DNA of 64,000 bases from Pseudomonas fuscovaginae SE-1. GTDB lineage: Bacteria; Pseudomonadota; Gammaproteobacteria; Pseudomonadales; Pseudomonadaceae. The notes under the pieces were generated by a model. The model worked only from the letters and a program-made list of their open reading frames with translations, did not search any database and was not told where the DNA came from. Both the position numbers and the translations under genes were made by a program. The DNA lies in NCBI RefSeq assembly GCF_000364705.1, contig NZ_AQOH01000204.1:25122-89121 (forward strand). Reading direction: 5' to 3'. How positions within the stretch are numbered: position 1 is the first letter of the stretch; the number at the start of each line of letters is the position of its first letter. Shown here in pieces: positions 46,438-54,735 of this stretch.

Positions 46438-47352
46438 CTACAAATGAACGATCACTCTTGGGCAGAGGAAATCTATATGGTAGCCAGACGATCCATCTCC
46501 AATAGCTACCTGGATGCCATCAATTCCTTCATTCATTTGTGAGTTTTTGCTGTAGTCTATGTGCTCTGCTATCTGCTTTTTTACACCAACTGCAAATTCG
46601 GTTAGTGCTCCTCCCCGAGGGCCGGCCGCCTGTGTAATTAATTTTACATATTCTTGTTTGTCGACGATAAAAGAGGTTATTTTATTGTTTGTGATGGTGA
46701 GTTGTGCTTCTTTTTTTGAGGTTTCCTGGAGGAGTTGCATTAGTTCGTTATGCTTGTCCTCTGCGTGTGGTTGCCGTTTCCTGTGTACGACTAGCATCCC
46801 TGAAACTATTAATTTTCCGTCTAGTGAGAAAGGGCAGTCTTCAGATTGCTTCATCTGTGCGTAGTGAACTTCGAAAAACTCAGCCACAGAGTTTATGAAT
46901 GGTTTCTCAATGTCTGATCTTATTAGGCCATAAGGGTTTGCGTTTTCTCTTATCTTTAATGCTCCTGATGATTTCTCTCCAGATATTTTTAGGGTTTTAT
47001 GGTTTTCAAGGAGTTTTAGATATCTTTCTTGTTGAGCCAACGCCTCGGAAAAGTCGCTTTCAAAGAGGCGCTCAAGGCTGTAGGTTGCGACCTCTGTCGA
47101 TGGTGTGAAAACTTGTGCTGCGCAAAAGACACATCGAAGATCATCTGTGTATTTGGCCACATCCAGTGTGTGCTTGGCACCAGCGTCCGATAGGGTGATA
47201 ACTACGCTGTTTTGGGGTGGCGTTGAAGTGCTGAGAAGCTCGATTGCGCTGAGTCCGATTTTATGGGCAAAAACTAGTATTTCTTCGCTATCGCTTAGGA
47301 TTGAAACTTTTTGAGATTTGAAGAGAGTTTGAAATCCTTTGTAATGAGTCAT
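46438..47352 (-). CDS. AT-rich orphan protein, unknown function
   Basis: The 304-residue protein starts at ATG 47352 (MTHYKGFQTLF), with AAGGAG ending 6 bases upstream; an ATG two codons earlier would touch the ribosome binding site. No signal peptide or membrane segment is seen. It looks soluble, with CVFCAAQVF (Cys pair) near residue 75, a Lys/Glu-rich middle, SLDGKLIVSGMLVVHRKRQP around 190 and a C-terminus GDGSSGYHIDFLCPRVIVHL. I recognise no family. The gene is strikingly AT-rich (for example 23 G/C in bases 46681-46740) compared with its neighbours, a sign of recent transfer. It lies behind the 32-residue peptide gene, with a perfect hairpin between them. Confidence 0.72.
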   Translation of the reverse strand: MTHYKGFQTLFKSQKVSILSDSEEILVFAHKIGLSAIELLSTSTPPQNSVVITLSDAGAKHTLDVAKYTDDLRCVFCAAQVFTPSTEVATYSLERLFESDFSEALAQQERYLKLLENHKTLKISGEKSSGALKIRENANPYGLIRSDIEKPFINSVAEFFEVHYAQMKQSEDCPFSLDGKLIVSGMLVVHRKRQPHAEDKHNELMQLLQETSKKEAQLTITNNKITSFIVDKQEYVKLITQAAGPRGGALTEFAVGVKKQIAEHIDYSKNSQMNEGIDGIQVAIGDGSSGYHIDFLCPRVIVHL

Positions 47353-47371
47353 TGTCATCTCCTTATGTTTT

Positions 47372-47398
47372 AGGCAGTGCCGAAAGACGGCACTGCCT
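47372..47398 (-). promoter_or_regulatory. Perfect 11-bp hairpin between peptide gene and orphan gene
   Basis: AGGCAGTGCCG and CGGCACTGCCT pair around a 5-base loop, 20 bases upstream of the orphan ATG and 20 bases after the peptide stop. Reading the minus strand, it is followed by AAAACATAAGG, so it lacks the U-run of a terminator. A processing or attenuation hairpin, giving more peptide message than downstream message, would fit. Confidence 0.6.
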
Positions 47399-47418
47399 CT
47401 GCTGTGTGGATTTAGTAT

Positions 47419-47517
47419 TTAACTTTCGTTGTGTGCCCAGGCGAGCGGTGCCCAGCCGAAGTTGTAGGGGTCGGATGTGATTCGTTGGAAGTTTGTTTTG
47501 CGGTCTTCTTTAGACAT
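47419..47517 (-). CDS. 32-residue peptide gene, candidate peptide precursor
   Basis: This small frame is too short for usual gene calling but has a strong ribosome binding site (GAGGAAGCAGCA before ATG 47517) and a clean TAA. The peptide has a polar, charged first half (starting MSKEDRKTN) and an aromatic-rich second half that ends FGWAPLAWAHNES, with two Trp, one Tyr and one Phe in the last 17 residues. It sits first in a minus-strand pair with the AT-rich orphan gene, separated by a perfect hairpin. That layout (short leader-plus-core peptide, hairpin, larger gene) is common for ribosomally made modified peptides, but no known modifying enzyme is adjacent. A small structural or regulatory peptide is the alternative. 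Confidence 0.55.
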   Translation of the reverse strand: MSKEDRKTNFQRITSDPYNFGWAPLAWAHNES

Positions 47518-47709
47518 TGCTGCTTCCTCTTTCGGTTTTTTTTGGGGCTCCTGGTCTTCAGGAGTTATGTAAGTAGTAGTTTGGGTTTTGTTTTTTGTGA
47601 AATTAGAAATTGCTAATATTTCTGTAGGAAATATGGTGTTTTTCCTGTTTTTGTAGGCGGTTTCTAGTTTTTGTGTTTGGCTTTTCCTCTGGAAGGAAAG
47701 GAAGTTTGT

Positions 47710-47748
47710 ATGTTTGATCGCTTTGCAAGAGTGATAAATATATTGTGA
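47710..47748 (+). CDS. Possible 12-residue leader peptide before the PheRS-like gene
   Basis: A 12-codon frame (MFDRFARVINIL, TGA) follows GGAAAGGAAG at a good distance and ends 24 bases before the PheRS-like start. Two of its twelve codons are Phe. Known pheST leaders are much richer in Phe, so an attenuator role is only a possibility; chance is likely. Confidence 0.25.
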   Translation: MFDRFARVINIL

Positions 47749-47772
47749 GTCAGACTGGTTAAGGGGCTGCCA

Positions 47773-48906
47773 ATGTCATCCAGACGATATTTATCCGACG
47801 CGCAAATCAGCCAGGCCATGCAGATTGCCGATCTTTCCGAATTCGAGGCACCGGTTCATGCGGTGGGGATGATTGCCCAATGTGTACTCGACGGACTTGA
47901 AAAGCGGGGCTGGCCGGCTCCTCGGGTTATCCGCGGACCGCGGATAGTGACCGCGGAGCAGAATTACGCCCTGCTCGGCTATGCCCCTGATGAAGTCACC
48001 CTCTGCAGCGATCACACTCGCTGGATCAGCGAATCACAATTGTTGCGAACCCAGACGACCAGCCTGATTCCCCCCGCGTTGAAGGAGGCGGCAAGGGCGC
48101 GAAAGCCCGGCGAGACCATTCTGCTCGCGGCTCCCGGAATCACGTTCCGGCGCGACACGCGCGACCGTCTTCATTGCGCACAACCGCACCAGATGGATAT
48201 CTGGGTGATTGGTGATCCGCAGCTGTCCTGCCGGGAGCAGTTGCTGAGGTTGGTGGGCGATGTCCTGGCCGCCGCGTTGCCTGGTCATACCTGGACTAGT
48301 CAGGACAGTCCCCACCACTACACCGAGGGAGGCATCGAGATCAATGTCGTTTCGGTACCGCAATCGGTGGAGGTGCTTGAGTGTGGTTGCATTGCCCGTT
48401 CACTGCTTGACCGGCTCGGGCTCGATCCACTTCAGCATGGCGGTCTGGCCATGGGCATGGGGTTGGATCGTCTGGCGATGCTACGCAAGGGAGTTCCCGA
48501 TATTCGCCTACTCAGGGACCCGCTGCCGCGTATCCAGGCACAGATGTTCAGCCTCGCCCCCTGGGTGCCTGTGTCCCGTCTGCCTGCGATAACTCGCGAT
48601 ATCTCGCTGGCCGTGATGCCGGGACGGAGTGAGGAAGAACTGACCGAGTCGATGCTGCAGGCCGCCGGTGGGCGGAGTGGCTGGATCGAGGAAATGCGCG
48701 TGCTGGGTCGCTGGAGCCATGGGCAATTGCCGCCTCAGGCGGTGGAGCGCCTAGGGATGTTCGAGGGGCAGGAAAACGTGCTGCTCAGAATAGTCCTGAG
48801 AGACTGCTTCAGGTCTCTTTCGGCCCAGGAGGCCAATGAACTCTATAACGATATCCAGCGCGCCATGCACGAGGGCAGGGCAGGGGGCGGATATCGAAAC
48901 GGCTGA
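47773..48906 (+). CDS. Stand-alone PheRS-like class II synthetase with fused anticodon-binding domain
   Basis: The 377-residue protein joins a phenylalanyl-tRNA synthetase alpha-type catalytic core to a C-terminal ferredoxin-fold anticodon-binding (FDX-ACB) domain, the layout of the monomeric mitochondrial enzyme. Conserved core pieces are LLRTQTTS (90-97), motif 2 ITFRRD (123-128), EVLECGCIARSLL and motif 3 GMGLDR (228-233). The FDX-ACB part runs from about LPAITRDISLAV to the C-terminus. In housekeeping PheS a Phe-Pro-Phe motif holds the substrate ring; here the aligned residues are His181-His182-Tyr183 before the conserved TE. Activation of an amino acid other than Phe is therefore likely. 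AAGGGG precedes the ATG. It is not the cell's pheS, which pairs with pheT. Confidence 0.75.
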   Translation: MSSRRYLSDAQISQAMQIADLSEFEAPVHAVGMIAQCVLDGLEKRGWPAPRVIRGPRIVTAEQNYALLGYAPDEVTLCSDHTRWISESQLLRTQTTSLIPPALKEAARARKPGETILLAAPGITFRRDTRDRLHCAQPHQMDIWVIGDPQLSCREQLLRLVGDVLAAALPGHTWTSQDSPHHYTEGGIEINVVSVPQSVEVLECGCIARSLLDRLGLDPLQHGGLAMGMGLDRLAMLRKGVPDIRLLRDPLPRIQAQMFSLAPWVPVSRLPAITRDISLAVMPGRSEEELTESMLQAAGGRSGWIEEMRVLGRWSHGQLPPQAVERLGMFEGQENVLLRIVLRDCFRSLSAQEANELYNDIQRAMHEGRAGGGYRNG

Positions 48907-48930
48907 TTGTTCGACGGTTCTTGCACGAAG

Positions 48931-48958
48931 AACCCCAGGCAGCCTGCAGCCTGGGGTT
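48931..48958. terminator. Hairpin between converging PheRS-like gene and plsB
   Basis: AACCCCAGGC and GCCTGGGGTT form a 10-bp stem, with TTCTTCG on the minus-strand side. It can end transcription of either gene, weakly. Confidence 0.65.
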
Positions 48959-48968
48959 GTCGGCGAGG

Positions 48969-51458
48969 TCAGGTGGCGTCGGTGTTCTGTTCCGGACCTG
49001 TGTCGTGCAGTGTCACCTGGCGGATCGACAGGCGGATTTCCGCCGGCAATACCCGCTTGGCCGCGCCCTCGGCCAGTTCGCCGAGCAGCTCGTGATAACT
49101 CAGCTTGCCGGTGTCATCGCGCCGCAGGACGTCGAGGTCGAGCAGGGTCTGGATGAAGTGGCGGAACAGGCTCTTGTCGAAGAACTCCGGGGCGTTGAGG
49201 CCATGCAGGATCGACAGGCGCTGGGCCATGACCGTGCACAGGTCTTCCAGCTCTTCGGCACTGATGCTGTGCTGGCCGCTGTTGAGCAGCAGCGAAATCG
49301 CCATGTAGAAGCGTTGCAGGGTCTGGGCGATGCTCCGCGACAGCAGGGTCAGCAGTACGAAATGCCGTGAGCTCGGCGCCGGACGCAGGTAGACCTCGTT
49401 CTCGAAGCGCAGCAGGCCCTGCTCGACGAAGGCGGCGAGCCATCGGTCGACGACATCGTCCAGTTCGTCCAGCGACCAACGGATGAACAGCTCCGACTGC
49501 AGGTACGGGTACAGTGCCCGGATGTAGCGCAGCAACTGGTCGCGGCTCATGCGCGAGGAACTCTGGAAGAAGCTCGCCAGCAATGCTGGCAGGGCGAAAA
49601 TGTGCAGGACGTTGTTGCGGTAGTAGGTCATCAGGACCGCGTTCTGTTCGTCCAGGTAGAGGATCTTGCCCAGCGCGTCGCTCTGTTCGGCCAGCAGGTC
49701 CATGTCCTTGACGTGCTGGATCAGCGCGCGGCCATCGCCCTCGGGCAGGGTGGTGTGTGGCGAGTACGGCACCTGGCGCAGCAAGGCCAGGTAGAGGTCG
49801 AGCACCCGGGCCAGGGCGCGGTCGTCCAGGGCCAGGCGGCTGGTGGACAGCAGGGCCAGGGCTACCAGGTTCACCGGGTTGATCGCTGCGGCTTCGTTGA
49901 GATTGCGGGCCACACGTTCGCCCAGGCGGTTGGTGGTTGCGCTGAGCCAGTCCGGTTTGAATTGCGGGCCCAGTTCCTGAGCGCGCCAGCCCGGTTGTTC
50001 CTGGTCGAGGAAGTCGGCCAGCTTGATCGGCTCGCCGAAGTTGACCGCGACCTGGCCGAAGCGTTGCTTGAGCGCGCCGATGACCTTGAAGATGTCGAAG
50101 ATCGACTCCTTCTTCTTGCTGGCACCGCGCAGTTCACCGAGATAGGTCCGGCCTTCCAGTACCCGCTCATAGCCGATGTAGACCGGTACGAAGACGACCG
50201 GCATGCGCGAGGAGCGCAGGAAGCTGCGCAGGGTGATGGCGAGCATGCCGGTCTTGGGGCGCAGCATGCGCCCGGTGCGCGAGCGTCCGCCCTCGACGAA
50301 GTACTCCACCGGGAAACCCTTGGTGAACAGCGTGTGCAGGTATTCGTTGAACACCGCCGTGTAGAGCGGGTTGCCCTTGAAGGTACGGCGCATGAAGAAC
50401 GCACCGCCACGGCGCAGCAAGCTGCCGATCAGGGGCATGTTCAGGTTGATCCCGGCGGCGATGTGCGGTGGGGTCAGGCCGTTGCGGAACAGCAGGTAGG
50501 ACAGCAGCAGGTAGTCGATGTGGCTGCGATGGCAGGGGACGTAGATTACCTCGTGTCCCTGGGCCACGGCCTGGACGTTTTCGATATGGTTGACGCGGAT
50601 GCCGTCGTAGATCTTGTTCCAGAACCAGCTCAGCACCACTTCGAGGAAGCGGATCGCGGTGTAGGTGTAGTCCGAGGCGATTTCGTTGCCGTAGCGCAAT
50701 GCCTGGGCCTTGGCCTTTTCCGCCGTGATGTTCTCGCGCTGGGCGTGTTCGAGGATTGCCTGGCGCACCTGCGGCTCGTTGACCAGGCCCTTGACCAGGT
50801 TGCGCCGGTGCGACAGGTCGGGACCGATCACCGCAGTCTTCAGGTTGCGGAAGTGTACCCGCAGGATGCGTTGGGCCATGCGCACGGTGCGCTCGTGGCC
50901 CTTGTTGTGCTCCACCAGTTCGCGCAGGTGGATCGGCGCGGAGAACTGCACGCGGGTCTTGCGGCCGAGGATCAGGATGCTCAGCAGGCGTCGCAAGCGG
51001 CCGGTGACCGCCCAACTGTCGGCGAACAGCAGCTTCCACGGGCTCGATTCGCTGTCCGGCGATTGGCCCCAGAACACGCTGACCGGTATGACCTGCGCGT
51101 CTTCGGCAGGGTTCTGGCTCAGGACATCGACCAGGCGGGTCAGTGCGGGGGGCGCTCCGCGCTTGTCATGACGGCCGAGCCAGTCGGGTTCCGGGGTCAG
51201 GTAGAAAAACGCCGCCGGTTCCATCAGCGGGCCAACCGACACCGGCAGCACCGGACGCGGCAGGCCGGCCCGGGTGCATTCGCGGTCGACCACCGCCAGG
51301 TCGCTCAGCGACGGCGATTGCAGGACGTAGAACACCGGGCGGCTGCGATCGAGGTTGAGGGTCAGGGACGACTGGTTGATCGTCTCCGAGCGCACCCACA
51401 GGTACAGGAGACGGCGCAGGGTGCCAAACACTAGACGGCGGAACGGCGAACGGGTCAT
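48969..51458 (-). CDS. plsB: Glycerol-3-phosphate acyltransferase
   Basis: The 829-residue inner-membrane enzyme makes lysophosphatidic acid, the first step of phospholipid synthesis. Acyltransferase block I with the catalytic His-x4-Asp is seen in [15 protein letters not shown], block III in [14 protein letters not shown], and block IV in [10 protein letters not shown]. Length is as in P. aeruginosa PlsB. Its place after the mexJK region is the usual Pseudomonas order, so the accessory genes at 45.6-48.9 kb look inserted before it. Confidence 0.96.
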   Translation of the reverse strand: MTRSPFRRLVFGTLRRLLYLWVRSETINQSSLTLNLDRSRPVFYVLQSPSLSDLAVVDRECTRAGLPRPVLPVSVGPLMEPAAFFYLTPEPDWLGRHDKRGAPPALTRLVDVLSQNPAEDAQVIPVSVFWGQSPDSESSPWKLLFADSWAVTGRLRRLLSILILGRKTRVQFSAPIHLRELVEHNKGHERTVRMAQRILRVHFRNLKTAVIGPDLSHRRNLVKGLVNEPQVRQAILEHAQRENITAEKAKAQALRYGNEIASDYTYTAIRFLEVVLSWFWNKIYDGIRVNHIENVQAVAQGHEVIYVPCHRSHIDYLLLSYLLFRNGLTPPHIAAGINLNMPLIGSLLRRGGAFFMRRTFKGNPLYTAVFNEYLHTLFTKGFPVEYFVEGGRSRTGRMLRPKTGMLAITLRSFLRSSRMPVVFVPVYIGYERVLEGRTYLGELRGASKKKESIFDIFKVIGALKQRFGQVAVNFGEPIKLADFLDQEQPGWRAQELGPQFKPDWLSATTNRLGERVARNLNEAAAINPVNLVALALLSTSRLALDDRALARVLDLYLALLRQVPYSPHTTLPEGDGRALIQHVKDMDLLAEQSDALGKILYLDEQNAVLMTYYRNNVLHIFALPALLASFFQSSSRMSRDQLLRYIRALYPYLQSELFIRWSLDELDDVVDRWLAAFVEQGLLRFENEVYLRPAPSSRHFVLLTLLSRSIAQTLQRFYMAISLLLNSGQHSISAEELEDLCTVMAQRLSILHGLNAPEFFDKSLFRHFIQTLLDLDVLRRDDTGKLSYHELLGELAEGAAKRVLPAEIRLSIRQVTLHDTGPEQNTDAT

Positions 51459-51560
51459 ACGGTTTCTGCTTCAGAGGGAGTGAACCGAGCGTTTGCTCGG
51501 GCGGCGCGTAGTGTGCCGTATCTGGCGAAAATCGGCAAAAACGCAACGAAGTAATATTGA

Positions 51561-51588
51561 TTGAGAGTTTCTCGGGCTGTCATATACT
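51561..51588 (+). promoter_or_regulatory. Promoter of the cold shock gene
   Basis: TTGAGA (51561-51566) and TATACT (51583-51588) are 16 bases apart, a good sigma-70 pair. It would give a 5' leader of roughly 105-110 bases, in keeping with the long leaders of cold shock mRNAs. Confidence 0.6.
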
Positions 51589-51702
51589 CCGGTACTCGCC
51601 ATTGACGGTATGACCTGCGAGCGTCATCACAAGTTCTGGCGACCAGGCTTGGAGAACCCTGCGAGCGGGGTTCACTCAATAATAAAAATGGAGTACGGAT
51701 TC

Positions 51703-51912
51703 ATGGCAACTCGCGAGACAGGCAATGTGAAGTGGTTCAACGATGCCAAGGGCTACGGCTTCATCCAGCGTGAAGGTGGGGCGGATGTGTTCGTGCACTA
51801 TCGTGCGATCCGTGGCCAGGGCCATCGTTCGCTGACCGAGGGGCAGCAGGTCGAGTACGCGGTGGTGGAAGGCCAGAAGGGCCTGCAGGCCGAGGACGTG
51901 GTGGGCTTGTAA
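51703..51912 (+). CDS. CspA-family cold shock protein
   Basis: The 69-residue single OB-fold protein binds single-stranded nucleic acids and acts as an RNA chaperone. RNP1 is KGYGFIQ and RNP2 is [16 protein letters not shown] opens the fold. GGAG 9 bases before ATG 51703 supports the start over an ATG 15 bases earlier. A REP-type repeat follows at once. Confidence 0.93.
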   Translation: MATRETGNVKWFNDAKGYGFIQREGGADVFVHYRAIRGQGHRSLTEGQQVEYAVVEGQKGLQAEDVVGL

Positions 51913-51934
51913 CCGTGAGTGAGGGGCCAACCTC

Positions 51935-52065
51935 GTGGCGAGCGGGCTTGCCCGCGCTCGGCTGCACAGCAGCCGTAAATCAGTTGGCAGCGATACGTCT
52001 GTAAGAGCGCAGTTGCCGGGCTTGGGGCCGCTTCGCGCCCCAGCGCGGGCAAGCCCGCTCGCCAC
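51935..52065. repeat. REP-type inverted repeat, GTGGCGAGCGGGCTTGCCCGCG family
   Basis: The 131-base element is bounded by opposed GTGGCGAGCGGGCTTGCCCG units with internal stems (GGCTGCACAGCAGCC, GGGGCCGCTTCGCGCCCC). Same family and length as 39691-39821. Confidence 0.88.
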
Positions 52066-52125
52066 AAGGTTCGGCCATGGCAGTACTGGCCAGCGTAGAT
52101 CCGGCCAGTGCCGGCTTTGTCTGAT

Positions 52126-52503
52126 TCAGGCCGTACGCCAGGTGATTTCTTCCTCGCCATCGGCGCTGACCCGAATCCAGCGGTCGGCGCTTTCCTCGCC
52201 TTCCTCCTCGACCCAGCTACCTGGCGCGCAACGCACTTCCACCCGCAGCGCGGCGAAGGCGGCGCGGGCACAGGCGATGTCATCGTCCCAGGGGGTCTGG
52301 TCGCTTTCCAGGTACAGGCTGTTCCACTTGCCCACGGCCTTGGGCAGCCAGGTCACCGGTACGCCACCGGCCTTGCATTTCCAGGTCTGGCCTTTCTGCG
52401 TCCACTCGCTGCAGGGGCCAAGCGCTTCGTTCAGCCAGGCGGTAATCGCCTTGTGGTCGACGTCGGCGTCTTTCAGGTAAATCTCGATATCAGGCTGGCG
52501 CAT
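52126..52503 (-). CDS. Conserved pseudomonad protein of unknown function
   Basis: A 125-residue acidic protein from ATG 52503 (MRQPDIEIYLKDADVD) with GAGG 7 bases upstream. It has many Trp (SEWTQKGQTWKCKAGG, VTWLPKAVGKWNSLYLES, EITWRTA) and a conserved TPWDDDIACARAAF block. No catalytic motif, signal peptide or membrane part is seen. I do not recognise a function. It is followed downstream on the same strand by nothing, and lies ahead of the csp gene, convergent with it. Confidence 0.7.
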   Translation of the reverse strand: MRQPDIEIYLKDADVDHKAITAWLNEALGPCSEWTQKGQTWKCKAGGVPVTWLPKAVGKWNSLYLESDQTPWDDDIACARAAFAALRVEVRCAPGSWVEEEGEESADRWIRVSADGEEEITWRTA

Positions 52504-52587
52504 GGATGTCCTCGCTGCGGCTGCTGAAAAATCCATTCGCGGATTCAGGCGGTCGCCAACCGGGGTTGGCGAGGTGGGTCATGGGGA

Positions 52588-53397
52588 TCATTGCAGAACG
52601 AAGTAATCGTAGCGCATCGACACACTGACCTCGAACGGTTCGGTCTGCTCGATCACCCGCGCGCGGCGCTCGGCGCTGGCGCGCCAGCCGTGCGGGGTCA
52701 TGGCCAGCAGGTTGGCGCGATCGGCGGGCTGCTGCAGGGACAGCTTGAAGTCGAGGACTTCGCTGTGCTGCAGCGCCATGCCTTCCGGCACCAGCGCCAG
52801 GTGCTTGTCGTCGGTGTACTCGCGGACTTCGTCATACAGTCGCTCGCGCAGTTCCATCAGGTGGCTGCTGGTCGGGCCGACTTTCATCAGACCACCACCG
52901 GGGCTGAGCAGGCGCTTGGCCTCCTGCCAGTCCAGCGGGCTGAAGACACTGGCGAGAAACTGGCAACTGGCGTCCGGCAATGGAATGCGCGCCATGCTGG
53001 CGATCAGCCAGGTCAGTTGCGGGTTGCGGCGGCAGGCGCGTTTCACCGCTTCGCGGGAGATGTCCAGGGCATAACCATCCGCCTCTGGCAGGGCTTCGGC
53101 GATCTGCGCGGTGTAGTAGCCTTCGCCACAGCCGATATCGACCCAGCGTTGCGGGGCCCGCTCGGCGGCCAGTTCGGCCAGGCGGCTGGCCACCGGCGCG
53201 TAGTGGCCGGCGTTGAGGAAATCGCGCCGGGCCTCGACCATGGCCTGATTATCGCCCGGGTCGCGACTGTTCTTGTGCTGCACCGGCAGCAGGTTCAGGT
53301 AGCCCTGGCGGGCCCGGTCGAAACGGTGCCCGGCCGGGCAGACCACGCCATTGTCGACCGCACCCAGCGGTGCGCTGCAGAGAGGGCAGGTGAGCAT
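52588..53397 (-). CDS. rlmA: 23S rRNA (guanine-N1)-methyltransferase, RlmA family
   Basis: A 269-residue methyltransferase with the N-terminal zinc-ribbon of RlmA (CPLCSAPL, then CPAGH), the SAM motif VDIGCGEGYYTAQIAEALPE and the family signature ASMARIPLPDASCQFLASVFSP. RlmA methylates G745 in E. coli 23S rRNA. The start ATG overlaps the dapE stop by one base (TGATG), so the two are translationally coupled. Confidence 0.9.
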   Translation of the reverse strand: MLTCPLCSAPLGAVDNGVVCPAGHRFDRARQGYLNLLPVQHKNSRDPGDNQAMVEARRDFLNAGHYAPVASRLAELAAERAPQRWVDIGCGEGYYTAQIAEALPEADGYALDISREAVKRACRRNPQLTWLIASMARIPLPDASCQFLASVFSPLDWQEAKRLLSPGGGLMKVGPTSSHLMELRERLYDEVREYTDDKHLALVPEGMALQHSEVLDFKLSLQQPADRANLLAMTPHGWRASAERRARVIEQTEPFEVSVSMRYDYFVLQ

Positions 53398-54548
53398 CAG
53401 GCGAGCAACTTGATCAGGGTCTGGTAGTAGATTTCGGTCAGCACATCGAGATCACTGGCCAGGACCCGTTCGTTGACCTGATGAATGGTCGCGTTGACCG
53501 GGCCGAGTTCCACCACCTGGCTGCCAAGGGTGGCGATGAAGCGCCCGTCGGAGGTGCCGCCGCTGGTCGAGGCCTTGGTTTCTCGTCCGGTGATTTCGCG
53601 GATGCTGGACGACACCGCGTCGAGCAGGGCGCCGGGCTCGGTCAGGAACGGCAGGCCGGACAGGGCCCAGTCGACGTGCCAGTCCAACCGGTGTTTATCG
53701 AGGATGGCCGCGACCCGCTGCTGCAGGCCTTCGACGGTCGATTCGGTGGAGAAACGGAAGTTGAACAGTGCCACCAGCTCGCCGGGGATCACGTTGGTCG
53801 CACCGGTACCGGAATTGACGTTGGAGATCTGGAAGCTGGTCGGCGGGAAGAACGCGTTGCCGTCGTCCCAGTGCTCGGCGGCCAGCTCGGCGAGCGCGGG
53901 CGCGGCCAGGTGGATCGGGTTCTGCGCCAGGTGCGGATAGGCCACGTGGCCCTGTACGCCGCGAATGGTCAGCTTGGCGCCCAGCGAGCCGCGACGGCCG
54001 TTCTTCACCACGTCGCCGACCAGCGAGGTGCTCGACGGTTCACCGACGATGCACCAGTCCAGGCGCTCCTTGCGCGCGGCCAGGCGCTCGACCACGGCCT
54101 TGGTGCCGTGATGGGCCGGGCCCTCTTCGTCGCTGGTGATCAGGAAGGCCACCGAGCCCTTGTGGTCCGGGTAGTCGCCGACAAAACGCTCGGCCGCCAC
54201 GACCATCGCCGCGAGGCTGCCCTTCATGTCGGCGGCGCCTCGCCCGCAGAGCATGCCGTGCTCGTCGATCAGCGCGTCGAACGGATCGTTCTGCCAGGCC
54301 TGCACCGGGCCGGTCGGCACGACGTCGGTGTGGCCGGCGAAGCACAGCACCGGACCGTCATGGCGACCGTGGGTGGCCCAGAAGTTGTCCACGTCCTCGA
54401 TGCGCATCGGCTCCAGGTTGAAGCCGGCATCGCCCAGGCGCTGCATCATCAGTTTCTGGCAGTCGGCGTCGACCGGCGTCACCGAGGGGCGGCGGATCAG
54501 GTCACAGGCAAGTTGCAGGGTCGGCGAAAGCTCGGCGTGGGCCGTCAT
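53397..54548 (-). CDS. dapE: Succinyl-diaminopimelate desuccinylase
   Basis: The 383-residue M20-family metalloenzyme removes succinate from succinyl-diaminopimelate in lysine and peptidoglycan synthesis. Metal ligands and base are clear in [36 protein letters not shown] (catalytic Glu) and VGEPSS; the C-terminal ligand His is in [13 protein letters not shown] 6 bases before ATG 54548 makes that start better than one six codons earlier. dapD, which supplies the succinylated precursor pathway, lies about 6 kb away. Confidence 0.95.
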   Translation of the reverse strand: MTAHAELSPTLQLACDLIRRPSVTPVDADCQKLMMQRLGDAGFNLEPMRIEDVDNFWATHGRHDGPVLCFAGHTDVVPTGPVQAWQNDPFDALIDEHGMLCGRGAADMKGSLAAMVVAAERFVGDYPDHKGSVAFLITSDEEGPAHHGTKAVVERLAARKERLDWCIVGEPSSTSLVGDVVKNGRRGSLGAKLTIRGVQGHVAYPHLAQNPIHLAAPALAELAAEHWDDGNAFFPPTSFQISNVNSGTGATNVIPGELVALFNFRFSTESTVEGLQQRVAAILDKHRLDWHVDWALSGLPFLTEPGALLDAVSSSIREITGRETKASTSGGTSDGRFIATLGSQVVELGPVNATIHQVNERVLASDLDVLTEIYYQTLIKLLA

Positions 54549-54582
54549 GGGAAACTCCGAAAACATGAAAGACAGGCTAGGT

Positions 54583-54656
54583 CTGTGGGAATAGGCTCGA
54601 TCGCGAAGTTTCTGGCGCCCTCGAGGTCCTTTTCGCCAGCAAGCCGGCTCCCACAG
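54583..54656. repeat. Imperfect REP-like pair, CTGTGGGAGCCGGCTTGCTGGCGA type
   Basis: A diverged left unit CTGTGGGAATAGGCTCGATCGCGA faces an intact right unit TCGCCAGCAAGCCGGCTCCC. A single copy is found at 24264-24290 and a degraded pair at 60130-60200. It lies between ndvB and dapE. Confidence 0.75.
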
Positions 54657-54735
54657 GGGGCGGTGAGCGGAAAATGGCGGATATCTTAAAGCAAAACGGC
54701 GACCAGGGGCCGCCGTTTAGAGGATTGCATCGACT

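Noticed and set aside
47431..47616. 61-codon plus-strand frame over the peptide gene
   Set aside because: No ribosome binding site and a Cys/Phe-rich composition from reading the T-rich strand; the minus-strand peptide has the better start signal.
49602..51434. 610-codon plus-strand frame opposite plsB
   Set aside because: Antisense to the acyltransferase motifs; translation is Gln/Val/Asp/His-rich without domains.
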